Positions 45,843-55,406 are shown, counted from the stretch's first letter. The stretch: 64,000 bases of DNA from GWF2-30-66 sp042576225 (GCA_042576225.1 JBHPCA010000003.1:1-64000); one strand, 5' to 3'. Notes: generated from the letters alone by a model not told the origin. Made by a program: numbers and translations.

Positions 45843-46787
45843 ATGAATACAAATAATATAGAAAAACTTGTTATCATAGGCTCTGGGCCTGCAGGCCTGA
45901 CTGCTGGCATATACGCCTCAAGAGCTGAGCTGAACCCACTCATAATTGAGGGAAGCGAACCTGGTGGCCAACTTATGGGAACCAGCTATGTGCAAAACTG
46001 GCCGGGAGAAAAAAACATTTTGGGCGCAGAGTTAATGAAAAACATGCGAGAACATGCCAAGCATTTTGGCTCAAGATTTTTGCCTGAAAAAGTAGTTAAC
46101 CTAGAGGTCTCTCAAAAACCATTTACAATCACTACTGACAAAGACAATAAAATTAAAACCCATACAATAATCTTGGCAACCGGCGCAGCACCTAAGAAAT
46201 TGGGGTGTGAAGGGGAAGACACCTATTGGGGCAAAGGGGTCACCACCTGTGCCGTATGTGATGGCGCTTTTTATAAAGATAAAAAAGTAATTATTTTAGG
46301 CGGCGGCGACACTGCAATGGAAGATGCCTCTTTTATGCAAAAATTCACCAAAGACATAACCGTTATACACATTGGAGACAAATTTACCGCCTCCGTGCCA
46401 ATGCAAAAAAGAGTTATAGACAACCCCGACACAAAAATTATATACAACAGTACAATTGCCAAATTTATAGGCAATGGCGAGCATTTACAACAGATAGAGA
46501 TCGAAAACCAAGAAACAAAAGAAAAAATGATTATACAGGCCGACGGGGTATTTATCGCCATAGGCCAAAGCCCAAATACCGGCTTTTTAAAAGGCAAAGT
46601 AGAGCTTTCTGACTACGGCTATGTAGTGATAAAAGGACACAAAGAGCACACAAAAACAAGCATAGAAGGCGTTTTTGCCGCCGGAGATGTTGCAGATCCC
46701 TTCTACCGGCAAGCTATCACCTCATCTGCCATGGGCTGCATGGCCGCCCTGGACGCAGAGCGATATCTGGCAAAAATATTGGATTAG
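45843..46787 (+). CDS. trxB: thioredoxin reductase
   Basis: A flavoenzyme that reduces thioredoxin with NADPH. The FAD-binding site is GSGPAGLTAGIYASRA. The redox pair CAVC is followed by DGAFYKDKKVIILGGGDTAMEDA, where GGGDTA marks the NADPH site. The C-terminal FAD motif is GVFAAGDVADP. At 314 aa the length is normal. It is a single gene flanked by a hairpin repeat upstream and the rpmH promoter downstream. Its reducing role is relevant because several exported proteins here are Cys-rich. Confidence 0.96.
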   Translation: MNTNNIEKLVIIGSGPAGLTAGIYASRAELNPLIIEGSEPGGQLMGTSYVQNWPGEKNILGAELMKNMREHAKHFGSRFLPEKVVNLEVSQKPFTITTDKDNKIKTHTIILATGAAPKKLGCEGEDTYWGKGVTTCAVCDGAFYKDKKVIILGGGDTAMEDASFMQKFTKDITVIHIGDKFTASVPMQKRVIDNPDTKIIYNSTIAKFIGNGEHLQQIEIENQETKEKMIIQADGVFIAIGQSPNTGFLKGKVELSDYGYVVIKGHKEHTKTSIEGVFAAGDVADPFYRQAITSSAMGCMAALDAERYLAKILD

Positions 46788-46839
46788 CCTCTGCAGGAGG
46801 GCAATGTCGAGAAAACATACATAAAATTGCAAAATTAAC

Positions 46840-46868
46840 TTGCAAAAATTCCCATTTTGCCCTAGAAT
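46840..46868 (+). promoter_or_regulatory. promoter of rpmH-rnpA-yidD
   Basis: TTGCAA (46840-46845), a 17-bp spacer and TAGAAT (46863-46868), about 80 bp before rpmH. Confidence 0.5.
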
Positions 46869-46950
46869 AAGGGTATAAATCAGTATTTTTGCTAGTATTT
46901 GTCTAGTTTATTAAGTTTATTAAGATTATGAGATATAAGAGGGAAACTCA

Positions 46951-47103
46951 ATGTCAGTAACACAATTTAAGAAAAGTCGTAAAAAACGTAACAGAAAGCA
47001 CGGATTCCGCGCTCGCATGGCTACCAAAGATGGCCAAAAGATTCTGAAACGCAGAAGAGCTAAAGGCAGAAAGCGTCTTGCTGTAAGAGGCTACTCTAAC
47101 TAG
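46951..47103 (+). CDS. rpmH: 50S ribosomal protein L34
   Basis: 50 aa, very basic, with the L34 core KRNRKHGFRARMATKDG, then RRAKGRKRL and the ending AVRGYSN. It starts six to seven residues earlier than many L34 (MSVTQFKKSRKK). GAGGG lies 8 nt before the ATG. It begins the conserved rpmH-rnpA-yidD order. No dnaA or oriC-like box cluster is seen next to it. Confidence 0.96.
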   Translation: MSVTQFKKSRKKRNRKHGFRARMATKDGQKILKRRRAKGRKRLAVRGYSN

Positions 47104-47141
47104 TCTTTTAAAATTCATATAAAAAATAACAAGAAGTAATT

Positions 47142-47492
47142 ATGTCAAAAATTACTCGTCATATAAGCAAATTCACTGAAAGTGAAGTTAAAAAGCTTTT
47201 TAAAAAGGCCAAGCGTGTCTTAAGGCACGCTGGCCTTGATATTTTATGTGCCCCTGCAGCCTTAGAGTTTGGCCGTATTTTGGTGGTTACACCAAAGAAA
47301 GTAGGGTCAGCTCCTGAACGAAACCTAATCCGTAGACGACTCAAATCTCTCTTCTATGAAGAAAAATTATACGAAAAGAAGTTAGATTACATTGTAATTA
47401 TCAAGAAAAAGGGCATAAACTTGCCATTTAATCAACTAAAAGAAATTTTAACTACACTTATTTCACAAAAAAGCAAAAAATGCGTAAATTAA
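47142..47492 (+). CDS. rnpA: ribonuclease P protein component
   Basis: The protein subunit that helps RNase P RNA trim tRNA 5' ends. 116 aa with RILVVTPKKVGSAPERNLIRRRLKS, in which the RN...RRRLKS segment is the family's RNA-binding signature. The C-terminus is a typical helix. It is 38 bp after rpmH and overlaps yidD by 13 bp, so translation is probably coupled. Confidence 0.93.
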   Translation: MSKITRHISKFTESEVKKLFKKAKRVLRHAGLDILCAPAALEFGRILVVTPKKVGSAPERNLIRRRLKSLFYEEKLYEKKLDYIVIIKKKGINLPFNQLKEILTTLISQKSKKCVN

Positions 47493-47761
47493 GCCAAAAA
47501 ACAGACACAAAACTACCGTTACTCACCAAGCTTTTACATGCAATACTTACAATACTCAAATTTATAGACAAAATGTGCCGCTACTTTTTATTATTCTTGA
47601 TTCGTGGCCTGAGGCCCTTGTTGGGCCCCGCTCACTGCAAGCACCCGATAAGCTGCACTGATTATGCCCAAGAGCAACTTACAAACCGGTATCTATTTCC
47701 AGCCATTTGGTTAATCACTAAGCGTGTATTATCCTGCAACCCGTTCATGAATCCAAAATAG
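47480..47761 (+). CDS. yidD: YidD-like membrane protein insertion factor
   Basis: 93 aa. A small membrane-associated protein that assists YidC. Family features are an amphipathic segment (LLFLIRGLRPLLG), the Cys-containing HCKHPISCTDYAQEQL, which corresponds to the CRF-x-PSCSxYAxEA core, and the final CNPF. The leading about 25 residues are longer than usual. The start overlaps the end of rnpA. Its 3' half (from 47619) is repeated almost exactly at 49904-50041. The expected next gene, yidC, is not here; an ankyrin gene on the opposite strand follows. Confidence 0.85.
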   Translation: MRKLSQKTDTKLPLLTKLLHAILTILKFIDKMCRYFLLFLIRGLRPLLGPAHCKHPISCTDYAQEQLTNRYLFPAIWLITKRVLSCNPFMNPK

Positions 47762-47790
47762 GATTAAAGTCTAACTGCTTCTCATTAAAT

Positions 47791-49701
47791 TCAAATTATC
47801 GGATTCTTCAGTTTATCCAACAATATCACAGCCGTTTTACTTTTTATTTTTTTTAGCAGCTGTATAAAATCTTTATTTATCTGAGAAGTTTGTATCATAT
47901 CAATCGGCGTTTGTCCTTCGCTATAAAAAGTATTCGATAGTTTATCATTAAATGATTTTTTGCTCGGCTGCATAAAGGCTTCAAGTATCTTATTCTTAGC
48001 TGAAGATGAACGAAGAACCGTCTCTAACAAAGCAAATCTATTTTTCATAACAAGCCAATGTAACATATTAAAACCATCACAATCCCTTATAGTGAGTAAT
48101 GCCCCTAACTTTTCCAATAAAACTTTTATCATTCCTTTTGCATCTTCAATCTTTAATCTCACGGCATCTTTATTATACTTTTTCTTTGCCGAACCCTTCA
48201 CCATTCTTGCAAGCCATAGTAAAAACGTTCTTTTTTTAAGCTTATCTTGTGCGTTTGGATTTAAAGATTTTTTATGGTAATAGTTGACCAGATAGTAAAA
48301 GACTTTAACATTGCCACAAACAATTGCCTTATGCAACGACATTCTTCCATAGTCATCATGCTTAGTTACATCGGCCCCTACATCTATCAGCATCTTTGCG
48401 ATATCAAAATAACCTTTGGAAATCGCAATATTCAGCGCGGTATCCTTATTTTTACTACTCCTACTTGTGCTCACAAGGGCATTTATAACCTCCAAACATT
48501 TTTTCTTATTCAGCTTCTTAAGAATCTTATCAATCAAAGACTTTAAATCTTTCTCACTCTTTTCCTTACTTTTTTTCAAATTAGACAATAAAGCAAAGTG
48601 TAATGACATCATCCCATCGCTTTCATCATATTTGGTTACATCAGCACCTGCGGCCACCAGCATGTTTGCAACACCAAAATAACCTTTAGATATTGCTATG
48701 TTCAGTGCTGTTGATCTACTTTTGCCCTTTCTAGCTGTTATAACTACAAAGGCATTTATAACCTCTACGCGCTTTTTCTTATTCAGCTTCTTAAGGATCT
48801 TATCAACCAAAAGCTCCAGATCTTTTTCACTCTTTTCCTTATTTTTTTTCAAATTAAACAATAAAGCTCTATGTAATGACATCAATCCACTATCGTCACC
48901 ACACTTAGTCAAATCTGCGCCTGTATCTATAAACATCTTTGCAATACCAAAATAACCTTTCGATATTGCTATGTTCAACGCAGTATCCATTGACTTGCCA
49001 GCTCTACTCACCACAAAAGCATTTACAACTTCTAAACGTTTTTTCTTATTCAGCTTCTTAAGAATCTTATCAATCAAAATCTCTAGATCTTTTTCGGTAT
49101 TCCACTTAGTTTTTTTCAAATTAAACAACAAAGCTCTATGCAACGATGACTTTCCACTGTCATCACTACACTTAGCCACATCTGCCCCTGCATTTATCAA
49201 TATCTTTGCAATACCAAAATAACCTTTCGATATTGCTATGTTCAACGCGGTATCCTTTGACTTGCTTTTATAAAAAGTTATCTCTTTATTCAAAAATTTA
49301 TTTTTTTCTTTTTGATATTTCGAAATATTAAAAACGCAACTCTTTTCTAAATAACTTTCTAATTGTTTGAGCAAAATTTCTACAATCCTATCTCTTTCCT
49401 TATAATAGCATCTAGAAAACAAAGCCATGTGAAGTGCCGTCCGACCATACTTGTTTACTTTCAAAATATCGCTGCCATGTTTATTGATCTTTTCTATATT
49501 CCCTTCCAAAACAGCATCATGCAATGGAATGTTGCGCAAATCTTTTTTTGACCTCTTGCTGAGGCGCCTGCCTCCTTTTTTCCGATGCCTGATCAATTTT
49601 TTTTGCTTATAATAACCTCTTCTCATCGAATATGATAAATTAAAAAACAAAATACTAGTTAATACACTAGCTAAAAGCTTAAACGTTACTATTTTTTTCA
49701 T
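47791..49701 (-). CDS. exported ankyrin-repeat protein with long alternating repeats
   Basis: About 636 aa. A signal peptide (FKLLASVLTSILFFNLSYS) and a basic linker (RHRKKGGRRLSKRSKK) are followed by ankyrin repeats. These include four copies of a module of about 80 residues that pairs DTALNIAISKGYFGIAKMLIDAGAD-type repeats with a second repeat (SLHRALLFNLKK) plus a helical EKDLE-LVDKILKKLNKKKR insert. The unusual composite module is conserved in DNA as well. The C-terminal part carries two more ordinary repeats. The start is the ATG at 49701, with GGAGG 5 nt upstream, the same leader style as the ankyrin gene at 31066. It is a paralogue of the gene at 50052-50876. A host-interaction role is inferred. 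Confidence 0.85.
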   Translation of the reverse strand: MKKIVTFKLLASVLTSILFFNLSYSMRRGYYKQKKLIRHRKKGGRRLSKRSKKDLRNIPLHDAVLEGNIEKINKHGSDILKVNKYGRTALHMALFSRCYYKERDRIVEILLKQLESYLEKSCVFNISKYQKEKNKFLNKEITFYKSKSKDTALNIAISKGYFGIAKILINAGADVAKCSDDSGKSSLHRALLFNLKKTKWNTEKDLEILIDKILKKLNKKKRLEVVNAFVVSRAGKSMDTALNIAISKGYFGIAKMFIDTGADLTKCGDDSGLMSLHRALLFNLKKNKEKSEKDLELLVDKILKKLNKKKRVEVINAFVVITARKGKSRSTALNIAISKGYFGVANMLVAAGADVTKYDESDGMMSLHFALLSNLKKSKEKSEKDLKSLIDKILKKLNKKKCLEVINALVSTSRSSKNKDTALNIAISKGYFDIAKMLIDVGADVTKHDDYGRMSLHKAIVCGNVKVFYYLVNYYHKKSLNPNAQDKLKKRTFLLWLARMVKGSAKKKYNKDAVRLKIEDAKGMIKVLLEKLGALLTIRDCDGFNMLHWLVMKNRFALLETVLRSSSAKNKILEAFMQPSKKSFNDKLSNTFYSEGQTPIDMIQTSQINKDFIQLLKKIKSKTAVILLDKLKNPII

Positions 49702-49903
49702 AAGAACCTCCATTTAATTTATTTTATATAATTATTGCATTGGTATAAAAGATTGGTTTAAAACCCAAAAAAGCCCTAGCAACAATTGCTACAGAAAGAT
49801 AAAGGAATTAATTCAGATAAATTAAAAAGATACCCATCAACCATTTATACTCATAATTAGTATACCAGAAAGAGTTCCCTTTAGCAAATGGCACCAATAC
49901 CCC

Positions 49904-50041
49904 TGTTGGGCCCCGCTCACTGCAAGCACCCGATAAGCTGCACTGATTATGCCCAAGAGCAACTTACAAACCGGTATCTATTTCCAGCCATTTGGTTAAT
50001 CACTAAGCGTGTACTATCCTGCAACCCGTTCATGAATCCAA
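49904..50041 (+). pseudogene. duplicated 3' fragment of yidD
   Basis: 138 bp identical to 47619-47756 except one base (C for T), at an offset of 2285 bp. It lacks the 5' half of yidD and any start. It lies in the 350-bp gap between the two ankyrin paralogues, in the same position relative to the ankyrin gene as the real yidD. The rest of that gap shows nothing recognisable. Confidence 0.9.
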
Positions 50042-50051
50042 CTAAAAGAAA

Positions 50052-50876
50052 TTAAAAAGAATCAAAATAGCTCTTGGTTATCTTTTTAACAACAAAAAAA
50101 TAACCTTTAGATTTAGCTAGTTTCAAAGCGTTATATTTACCTTCGCCTTTACCACTTTTGACAACAACTAAAGCATTTATAACTTTTAAAAGCTTTTTTT
50201 TATGTTTTATCTTTTCAAGGATCTTACAAGCCAGGCATTGTACCTCTTTTGTAACTATCGCTTTATTCCTTTTAAGGTTTAACAACAAAGAAAAATGTAA
50301 TGCGGACCACTGACAACCGTCATCACAAACCATGGTAACGTCTACTCCTAAATCTATCAACTTATGGGCTATAGAAAGATAACCTTTGGATATGGCTATG
50401 TTCAATGCTGTATCTCTTGTATCTTTTGATCCAACTTTAAAAAAAGACATTTTTGCATTTAAAAAAGCATCTTTTATTTTTTCATATTTTGAAGGGTTAT
50501 TATTATATTTTTCTATCAAATAATCTTTAAATAATTTAAGCAAAACACTTACAATCTTCTCTCTTCTTTTATAACAGTAATTGCCAAACAAGGCTACATG
50601 AATAGCAGTTTGTCCAATCTTATTTATTTTCAAAATATAACAGTCATTTTTTTTAATGCCTTTTATGTCCCCCTCCAAGACTGCTTTATGCAATGGACTG
50701 TTTCCATAGTTTTTTTCTAGTCCCCCGTTATAATGCTTGCCATTACCTCTGACTACCCACTTTTTTCTAAAAAAACGTTTTGTGCCGCGAGTCCTTCTGA
50801 GCAACTTTTTCATCGAGTATGATGAGCTAAAACACAAAGCTATAACTAACATATTAAACAAAATTATTTTTTTCAT
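50052..50876 (-). CDS. exported ankyrin-repeat protein, shorter paralogue
   Basis: About 274 aa and paralogous to the first part of the gene at 47791-49701: signal peptide, basic linker, SPLHKAVLEGDIKGIKK, INKIGQTAIHVALFG, DTALNIAISKGYLSIAHKLIDLGVDV, then one copy of the helical insert, after which it ends. It has a single composite module rather than four. The start is the ATG at 50876, with GGTGGGG about 8 nt upstream; an ATG-opened extension of 22 residues is not needed. It may be the ancestral single-module form or a contracted copy. Confidence 0.8.
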   Translation of the reverse strand: MKKIILFNMLVIALCFSSSYSMKKLLRRTRGTKRFFRKKWVVRGNGKHYNGGLEKNYGNSPLHKAVLEGDIKGIKKNDCYILKINKIGQTAIHVALFGNYCYKRREKIVSVLLKLFKDYLIEKYNNNPSKYEKIKDAFLNAKMSFFKVGSKDTRDTALNIAISKGYLSIAHKLIDLGVDVTMVCDDGCQWSALHFSLLLNLKRNKAIVTKEVQCLACKILEKIKHKKKLLKVINALVVVKSGKGEGKYNALKLAKSKGYFFVVKKITKSYFDSF

Positions 50877-51035
50877 GAGATTCCCCACCCCAACACTATT
50901 TACAATTATAATTAAAATACCATATAAAGCATCTTTTTTCAAATATTAGCCCAAAACAACTACCCAGAGCTTCACACTAATAAAAAAGCCCCGGGAAATA
51001 AACTCACAGGGCCACAAGTCATAAAAAACCATAAT

Positions 51036-52418
51036 CTAGAGCAATTTGTTAGCCAACTCGCTCAACTCACTTCTTTCACTGGTCTCCAAATAGACAGAAC
51101 CAAATATTGGCTGGCCTTTAAATCGCTCGCTTGAAAGCACCAAACCGTTACTACTGAAATCCAGATAGGGCGAATCTATCTGATACGGGTCGCCAGCTAT
51201 TACTATTTTACTTCCCTCTCCAACACGCGTAATAAGCGTTTTTATCTCATGAGGCGTTAAATTCTGCACCTCATCTATCAAAATAAACTGGTACGGTATA
51301 GACCTGCCCCGCATATAGGTAATCGCTTCCATACTCAACTTTTTGCGCCTTATCAATTCATCTACATGGCCCAACTTATGCTTTTCATCTTTATGTTTTT
51401 TCTTGTCATGCTTTTTATCTTTTTGCTCACGTCTAATCTCCCCCAGATGCTTGCCCAAAGTCGCATGGTGTAAAATTAGCTCAATATTGTCATAAATCGG
51501 CAACATCCAGCTATACAGTTTTTCTTGCACATCGCCCGGCAAATACCCAATATCACGCCCTAAAGGCACAACTGGACGAGAGACCAAAATCTTTTTATAG
51601 CTCTCATCTGCCAAAACCTGCTGTAAACCAGCCAAAAGAGCCAAAAAAGTCTTGCCACTACCTGCTTTTCCTAGTAATGAAACCATCTGGATACTCGGAT
51701 CAAGCATCAAGTTTAAAGCCATTAACTGCTGAGGATTTCGCGCTTTCAATGGCCATGCAAACTTCGGATGCTCAACATGGATAAATTTTTTTGAACCGAT
51801 ATATCTAAATAATTTGTTATTAAATGGATTGTGTTGACTCTCAACCAGAACAAACTGATTTATTTCTAGCGCTTTGTCTTCAACTAATTGACGCAAAATC
51901 TCAGGGAACTCCCGTTTAAGTTGCACTGCAGGTACACCAACTCGTACCCAACCTTTGTAAAACTCATCTTTTGTTACTGCGTCTTTTAAATAATCTTGTG
52001 CCTCTAGACCCAACACATCAGCTTTTACTCGAGCGTTTATATCTTTTGAGATAAACCTGACAATATTTCCCTGATCACGCAACGCACAACCAATCGCCAA
52101 AATCTCATTATCCGCAGTCTCTTCTTTAAACGGGGTACACAGATCAACTTTACTCTTATCAATAAACAAAACCTTTAACGTACTACCGTTGTCAAGCTCA
52201 ACCCCTTGGCCCAAGGGCCCCTTTTTGCGCAGCTCATCCAAGTAACGAGTCGCCTGTCGCGCATTTCTACCACGATCTGTATTTTCCCTTTTGAACTTAT
52301 CCAACTCCTCAAGCACAATAATTGGTATTGCAACCAGAGCTCCCTCAAACACAAACAAAGCCCCCGGATCATACACCAACACATTGGTATCTAAAAGATA
52401 GATCTTCTTGGCTTCCAT
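51036..52418 (-). CDS. PIN-PhoH fusion protein (PhoH2/YlaK-like ATPase)
   Basis: 460 aa. The N-terminal PIN nuclease domain begins YLLDTNVLVYDP and has acidic residues in VLEELDKFK. The C-terminal PhoH ATPase has Walker A GKAGSGKT and Walker B ILIDEVQNL followed by GEGSKIVIAGDPYQID. PIN-PhoH proteins are reported as RNA helicase/nucleases. About 18 residues almost entirely Lys, His, Asp and Glu (EQKDKKHDKKKHKDEKHK) are inserted between the two ATPase motifs; this looks like a flexible loop. AGGGAG lies before the ATG. Confidence 0.92.
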   Translation of the reverse strand: MEAKKIYLLDTNVLVYDPGALFVFEGALVAIPIIVLEELDKFKRENTDRGRNARQATRYLDELRKKGPLGQGVELDNGSTLKVLFIDKSKVDLCTPFKEETADNEILAIGCALRDQGNIVRFISKDINARVKADVLGLEAQDYLKDAVTKDEFYKGWVRVGVPAVQLKREFPEILRQLVEDKALEINQFVLVESQHNPFNNKLFRYIGSKKFIHVEHPKFAWPLKARNPQQLMALNLMLDPSIQMVSLLGKAGSGKTFLALLAGLQQVLADESYKKILVSRPVVPLGRDIGYLPGDVQEKLYSWMLPIYDNIELILHHATLGKHLGEIRREQKDKKHDKKKHKDEKHKLGHVDELIRRKKLSMEAITYMRGRSIPYQFILIDEVQNLTPHEIKTLITRVGEGSKIVIAGDPYQIDSPYLDFSSNGLVLSSERFKGQPIFGSVYLETSERSELSELANKLL

Positions 52419-52616
52419 ACACTCCCTCTTTTATAGCTTTTTACCCGTATTATTCTCTTGCCTCCACACAACTTTGTAACGAGACTACCAATTTGCTCGT
52501 AACACACGCAACACATTAAACACGCATGTACACACTTCGTGTTATTTTATCTATTTTATGCTATAGTTAAATAAAATTTAAGAGATTACCAAACGGGATT
52601 TGATAAGGGATTTAAT

Positions 52617-54353
52617 ATGGCTAAAAAAGATATGGCTAAAGAGGAAAAATACACACTTGATCAGTTAAGGCACTCGACAGCCCATCTGTTGGCACAGGCA
52701 GTTAAAGAACTATTTCCAAACACCAAGTTAACACTCGGCCCTCCAACAGCCAATGGCTTTTTCTATGATTTTCTGCCAGAAGAGAACTTTAAAGAAGAAG
52801 ATCTAGAAAAAATATCTGAAAAAATGCGTGAGATCGTAAAACGCAACTTAAAAATCACCCATGAGGAAATCTCCAAAGAAGAAGCAAAAAAATTATACAA
52901 AGATAACCCATTTAAACTGGAACTTATAGAAAACGTTCCCGGTGACACAATTGGCCTATCTCGCCAAGGTGATTTTTATGATATGTGTAAAGGCGACCAT
53001 ATCCCTTATACAAAAATGTTGAAGCACTTTAAATTAACTAATCTTTCCGGATCATACTGGAGAGCTGATAAAAAAAACCAAAAGCTGCAAAGAATATTTG
53101 GTATCGTCTTTTTCTCTAAAGAGGATCTTACCAACTATGAAAAACTAATGGAAGAAGCAAAGCTCTACGACCATAGAAGGCTGGGCAAAGAGCTTGATCT
53201 ATTTTCGTTCCATGAGGCAGGTGTTGGGTTTCCATTTTTCCATCCCAAAGGCAAAACAATTATAAATATACTTACTAAATTCTTACGTAAAAAACTTGAA
53301 AAAGAGGGGTACCAAGAAATATCCACCCCCATTATACTCAGCAAAAAGTTATGGGAACAATCGGGGCACTATACGCACTACAAAGATAATATGTATTTCT
53401 GTACCATTGATGAGAAAATCAATGCTGTAAAACCGATGAACTGCCCTGGCACTATTTTGGTCTACAAAAATAGGCCCCACTCATTTAGAGAGTTACCACT
53501 AAAATATTCTGAGTTTGGCCTGGTCCATAGACATGAACTTTCTGGTGTCTTGCATGGCCTACTTCGGGTCAGAGCATTTACCCAAGATGACGCGCATGTA
53601 TTTTGTACTGAAGAGCAAATAGAACAAGAAGTGTTAAAATTAATTAAACTCGTATATTTCGTGCTTAATCAATTTGATTTCAAAAACATAAAAGTCGACC
53701 TCTCCACTCGTCCTGCAAATTCAATGGGCAGTGACGAGCTTTGGGAAAAAGCTACAAAAGCACTAAAAAACGCACTCGATAAAGCCAAGATTCCATACAC
53801 TATATGCGAAGGCGAAGGTGCATTTTATGGACCTAAAATAGACTTTATCATCCAGGACTCAATGGGCCGCGAGTGGCAATGCAGTACCATTCAGGCAGAC
53901 TTCTTCTTACCAGAAAACTTTGACCTAACCTATGTTGCCTCCGGTGGACAGAAAAAAAGACCGGTTATGCTTCACAGAGCAATCTACGGCTCATTTGAAA
54001 GATTCTTTGCCATATTACTGGAGCACTACAAAGGCAAGCTCCCCTTATGGCTTGCGCCAGTTCAAGCACGTATTTTGACCATCACAGACGAGCAAAAACC
54101 ATATGCCCAAGCATTACTCGAGAAACTAAAAAAACAAGGCATGCGTATAGAGCTAGACGAATCTGGTGAACAAATCTCAGCTCAAATAAAAACTGCGCAA
54201 CTTGCAAAAATACCATGGATGCTTGTAATCGGCAAAAAAGAGGTTGAAAAAAACACAATTACTTTACGCTACCAAAGTGGCAAACAAGAATTTGGATTAA
54301 CACTTGAAGATTTGATCAAAAAATTCGATGCTGAAGGCAAAATTCCAGAATAA
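52617..54353 (+). CDS. thrS: threonyl-tRNA synthetase lacking the TGS domain
   Basis: A class II synthetase that charges tRNA-Thr. The editing domain shows HSTAH (His19, His23) and CKGDH. Catalytic motif 2 and the zinc ligands are around MNCPGTILVYKNRPHSFRELPLKYSEFG. Motif 3 is GGQKKRPVMLHRAIYGSFERF, and the anticodon-binding C-terminus is complete. At 578 aa it lacks about 60 N-terminal residues, the TGS domain of longer ThrS. The start has GGG upstream and no upstream extension is open. Confidence 0.95.
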   Translation: MAKKDMAKEEKYTLDQLRHSTAHLLAQAVKELFPNTKLTLGPPTANGFFYDFLPEENFKEEDLEKISEKMREIVKRNLKITHEEISKEEAKKLYKDNPFKLELIENVPGDTIGLSRQGDFYDMCKGDHIPYTKMLKHFKLTNLSGSYWRADKKNQKLQRIFGIVFFSKEDLTNYEKLMEEAKLYDHRRLGKELDLFSFHEAGVGFPFFHPKGKTIINILTKFLRKKLEKEGYQEISTPIILSKKLWEQSGHYTHYKDNMYFCTIDEKINAVKPMNCPGTILVYKNRPHSFRELPLKYSEFGLVHRHELSGVLHGLLRVRAFTQDDAHVFCTEEQIEQEVLKLIKLVYFVLNQFDFKNIKVDLSTRPANSMGSDELWEKATKALKNALDKAKIPYTICEGEGAFYGPKIDFIIQDSMGREWQCSTIQADFFLPENFDLTYVASGGQKKRPVMLHRAIYGSFERFFAILLEHYKGKLPLWLAPVQARILTITDEQKPYAQALLEKLKKQGMRIELDESGEQISAQIKTAQLAKIPWMLVIGKKEVEKNTITLRYQSGKQEFGLTLEDLIKKFDAEGKIPE

Positions 54354-54360
54354 AAAAATA

Positions 54361-54395
54361 GAGAAAGGGCCTGTTATGCAAACAGGCCCTTTCTC
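54361..54395. terminator. bidirectional hairpin between convergent genes
   Basis: Perfect 15-bp stem GAGAAAGGGCCTGTT with a 5-nt loop. On the minus strand it is followed by a T-rich run, so it probably ends the peptidase-like gene. It sits 8 bp after thrS. Confidence 0.8.
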
Positions 54396-54425
54396 GTACA
54401 AACTCTTATATTTTTACTTTTGTAC

Positions 54426-55406
54426 TTATAAAATCCCAAACTCTTTGGCCATAACCCCAAGCTTCTTTTTATATTTTTTTGCACAATTTATATATTTGCC
54501 TTTAGAGTATGCAACAGACTCGGCAAAAAGAATAGCGCTTTTACCATTTGGCAAACGCTCTATTTTTAACGCTATCCAATGCCCACCAATGTTATACATT
54601 AAAACTTCAGGCTTTTTTGTTTTCTTGAACCTATAGCGAGGGTCCCATAAAGCCTTATGAGAACGATAAAAATTCTTGTTCCAAATACCAAAGTTTTTCA
54701 CATGATCAAGAATCGTTCGCCAAACAACAGACCCTTTAGTTGGGATATTGCAAAGAGACTTTGAACCCATTATTTTTCTCATATTAGTACCATGCAAGGT
54801 TTTTGCTCTACCGTTAAGATATTTTTTCACCATACCATTTACTGTAGATTCTACACTTATAGAAGTCGCCCTTATAATAAATTCTGACACATTTTTTACC
54901 GTCGCAAAAATCTCAGAGTTTACAATAGAATGCAAAGGACACGTAACTCCTTTTTGTCTTCTGCAAGGCATGTGGATCAAATACGCATTTTTACTAAAGC
55001 TTTCAACGTAACAAGGAAAAACGTGATTTTTACCATCTACCTTGCAACTATATATTGCAACCCCATGCTTTGCTCGCTTGACTATATCCCACGCCAAACT
55101 TTGACTATTGCTGGATTTTTGCTTGTTTTGTTTCTTGTTTTTAAAACTCTTTTGCACAAAATTACTTTGACCAAAGTTACTTTGACCATTTTTATAAAAA
55201 CCCCCAAGCTTGATCATTAGTAAAAGGCTACCCTCATCAAGATTATTATCAAACGCATATATTACGGCCTTATTAAGGTCAATAAGCTTGCTGTTTATCT
55301 TGTTCTTTTTAAGCAGCACATTAAAGTCATCTATATTAAAAGCGCCTATATTAGCTGAAAACAAAAAACACGACATTAAAAATAAAAGTTTTCTATTGAA
55401 ATACAT
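54426..55406 (-). CDS. secreted protein with cysteine-peptidase-like C-terminus, copy 3
   Basis: About 326 aa. A signal peptide (to about residue 23) is followed by a short variable part and then the same C-terminal blocks as the pair at 13.7-17.1 kb. These are MPCRRQKGVTC (Gln151, Cys156), HSIVNSEIF, GGHWIALKIE (His276) and LFAESV (Glu296 where the others have Asp). It lacks their long helical middle, so it shows the peptidase-like part in near-isolated form. The GGHWIA and FAES segments resemble those of papain- and C39-like folds. The start is the ATG at 55406 with GGGGG upstream; the GTG-type opening further up is not favoured. Confidence 0.6.
   Translation of the reverse strand: MYFNRKLLFLMSCFLFSANIGAFNIDDFNVLLKKNKINSKLIDLNKAVIYAFDNNLDEGSLLLMIKLGGFYKNGQSNFGQSNFVQKSFKNKKQNKQKSSNSQSLAWDIVKRAKHGVAIYSCKVDGKNHVFPCYVESFSKNAYLIHMPCRRQKGVTCPLHSIVNSEIFATVKNVSEFIIRATSISVESTVNGMVKKYLNGRAKTLHGTNMRKIMGSKSLCNIPTKGSVVWRTILDHVKNFGIWNKNFYRSHKALWDPRYRFKKTKKPEVLMYNIGGHWIALKIERLPNGKSAILFAESVAYSKGKYINCAKKYKKKLGVMAKEFGIL

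Noticed and set aside
46788..46950. Origin of replication next to rpmH
   Set aside because: No DnaA-box cluster or dnaA gene is visible; rpmH-rnpA alone does not prove an origin.
48416..49222. Three open frames of 83-90 codons on the plus strand
   Set aside because: They lie opposite the repeated ankyrin modules and repeat with the same period, so they are shadows of the real gene.
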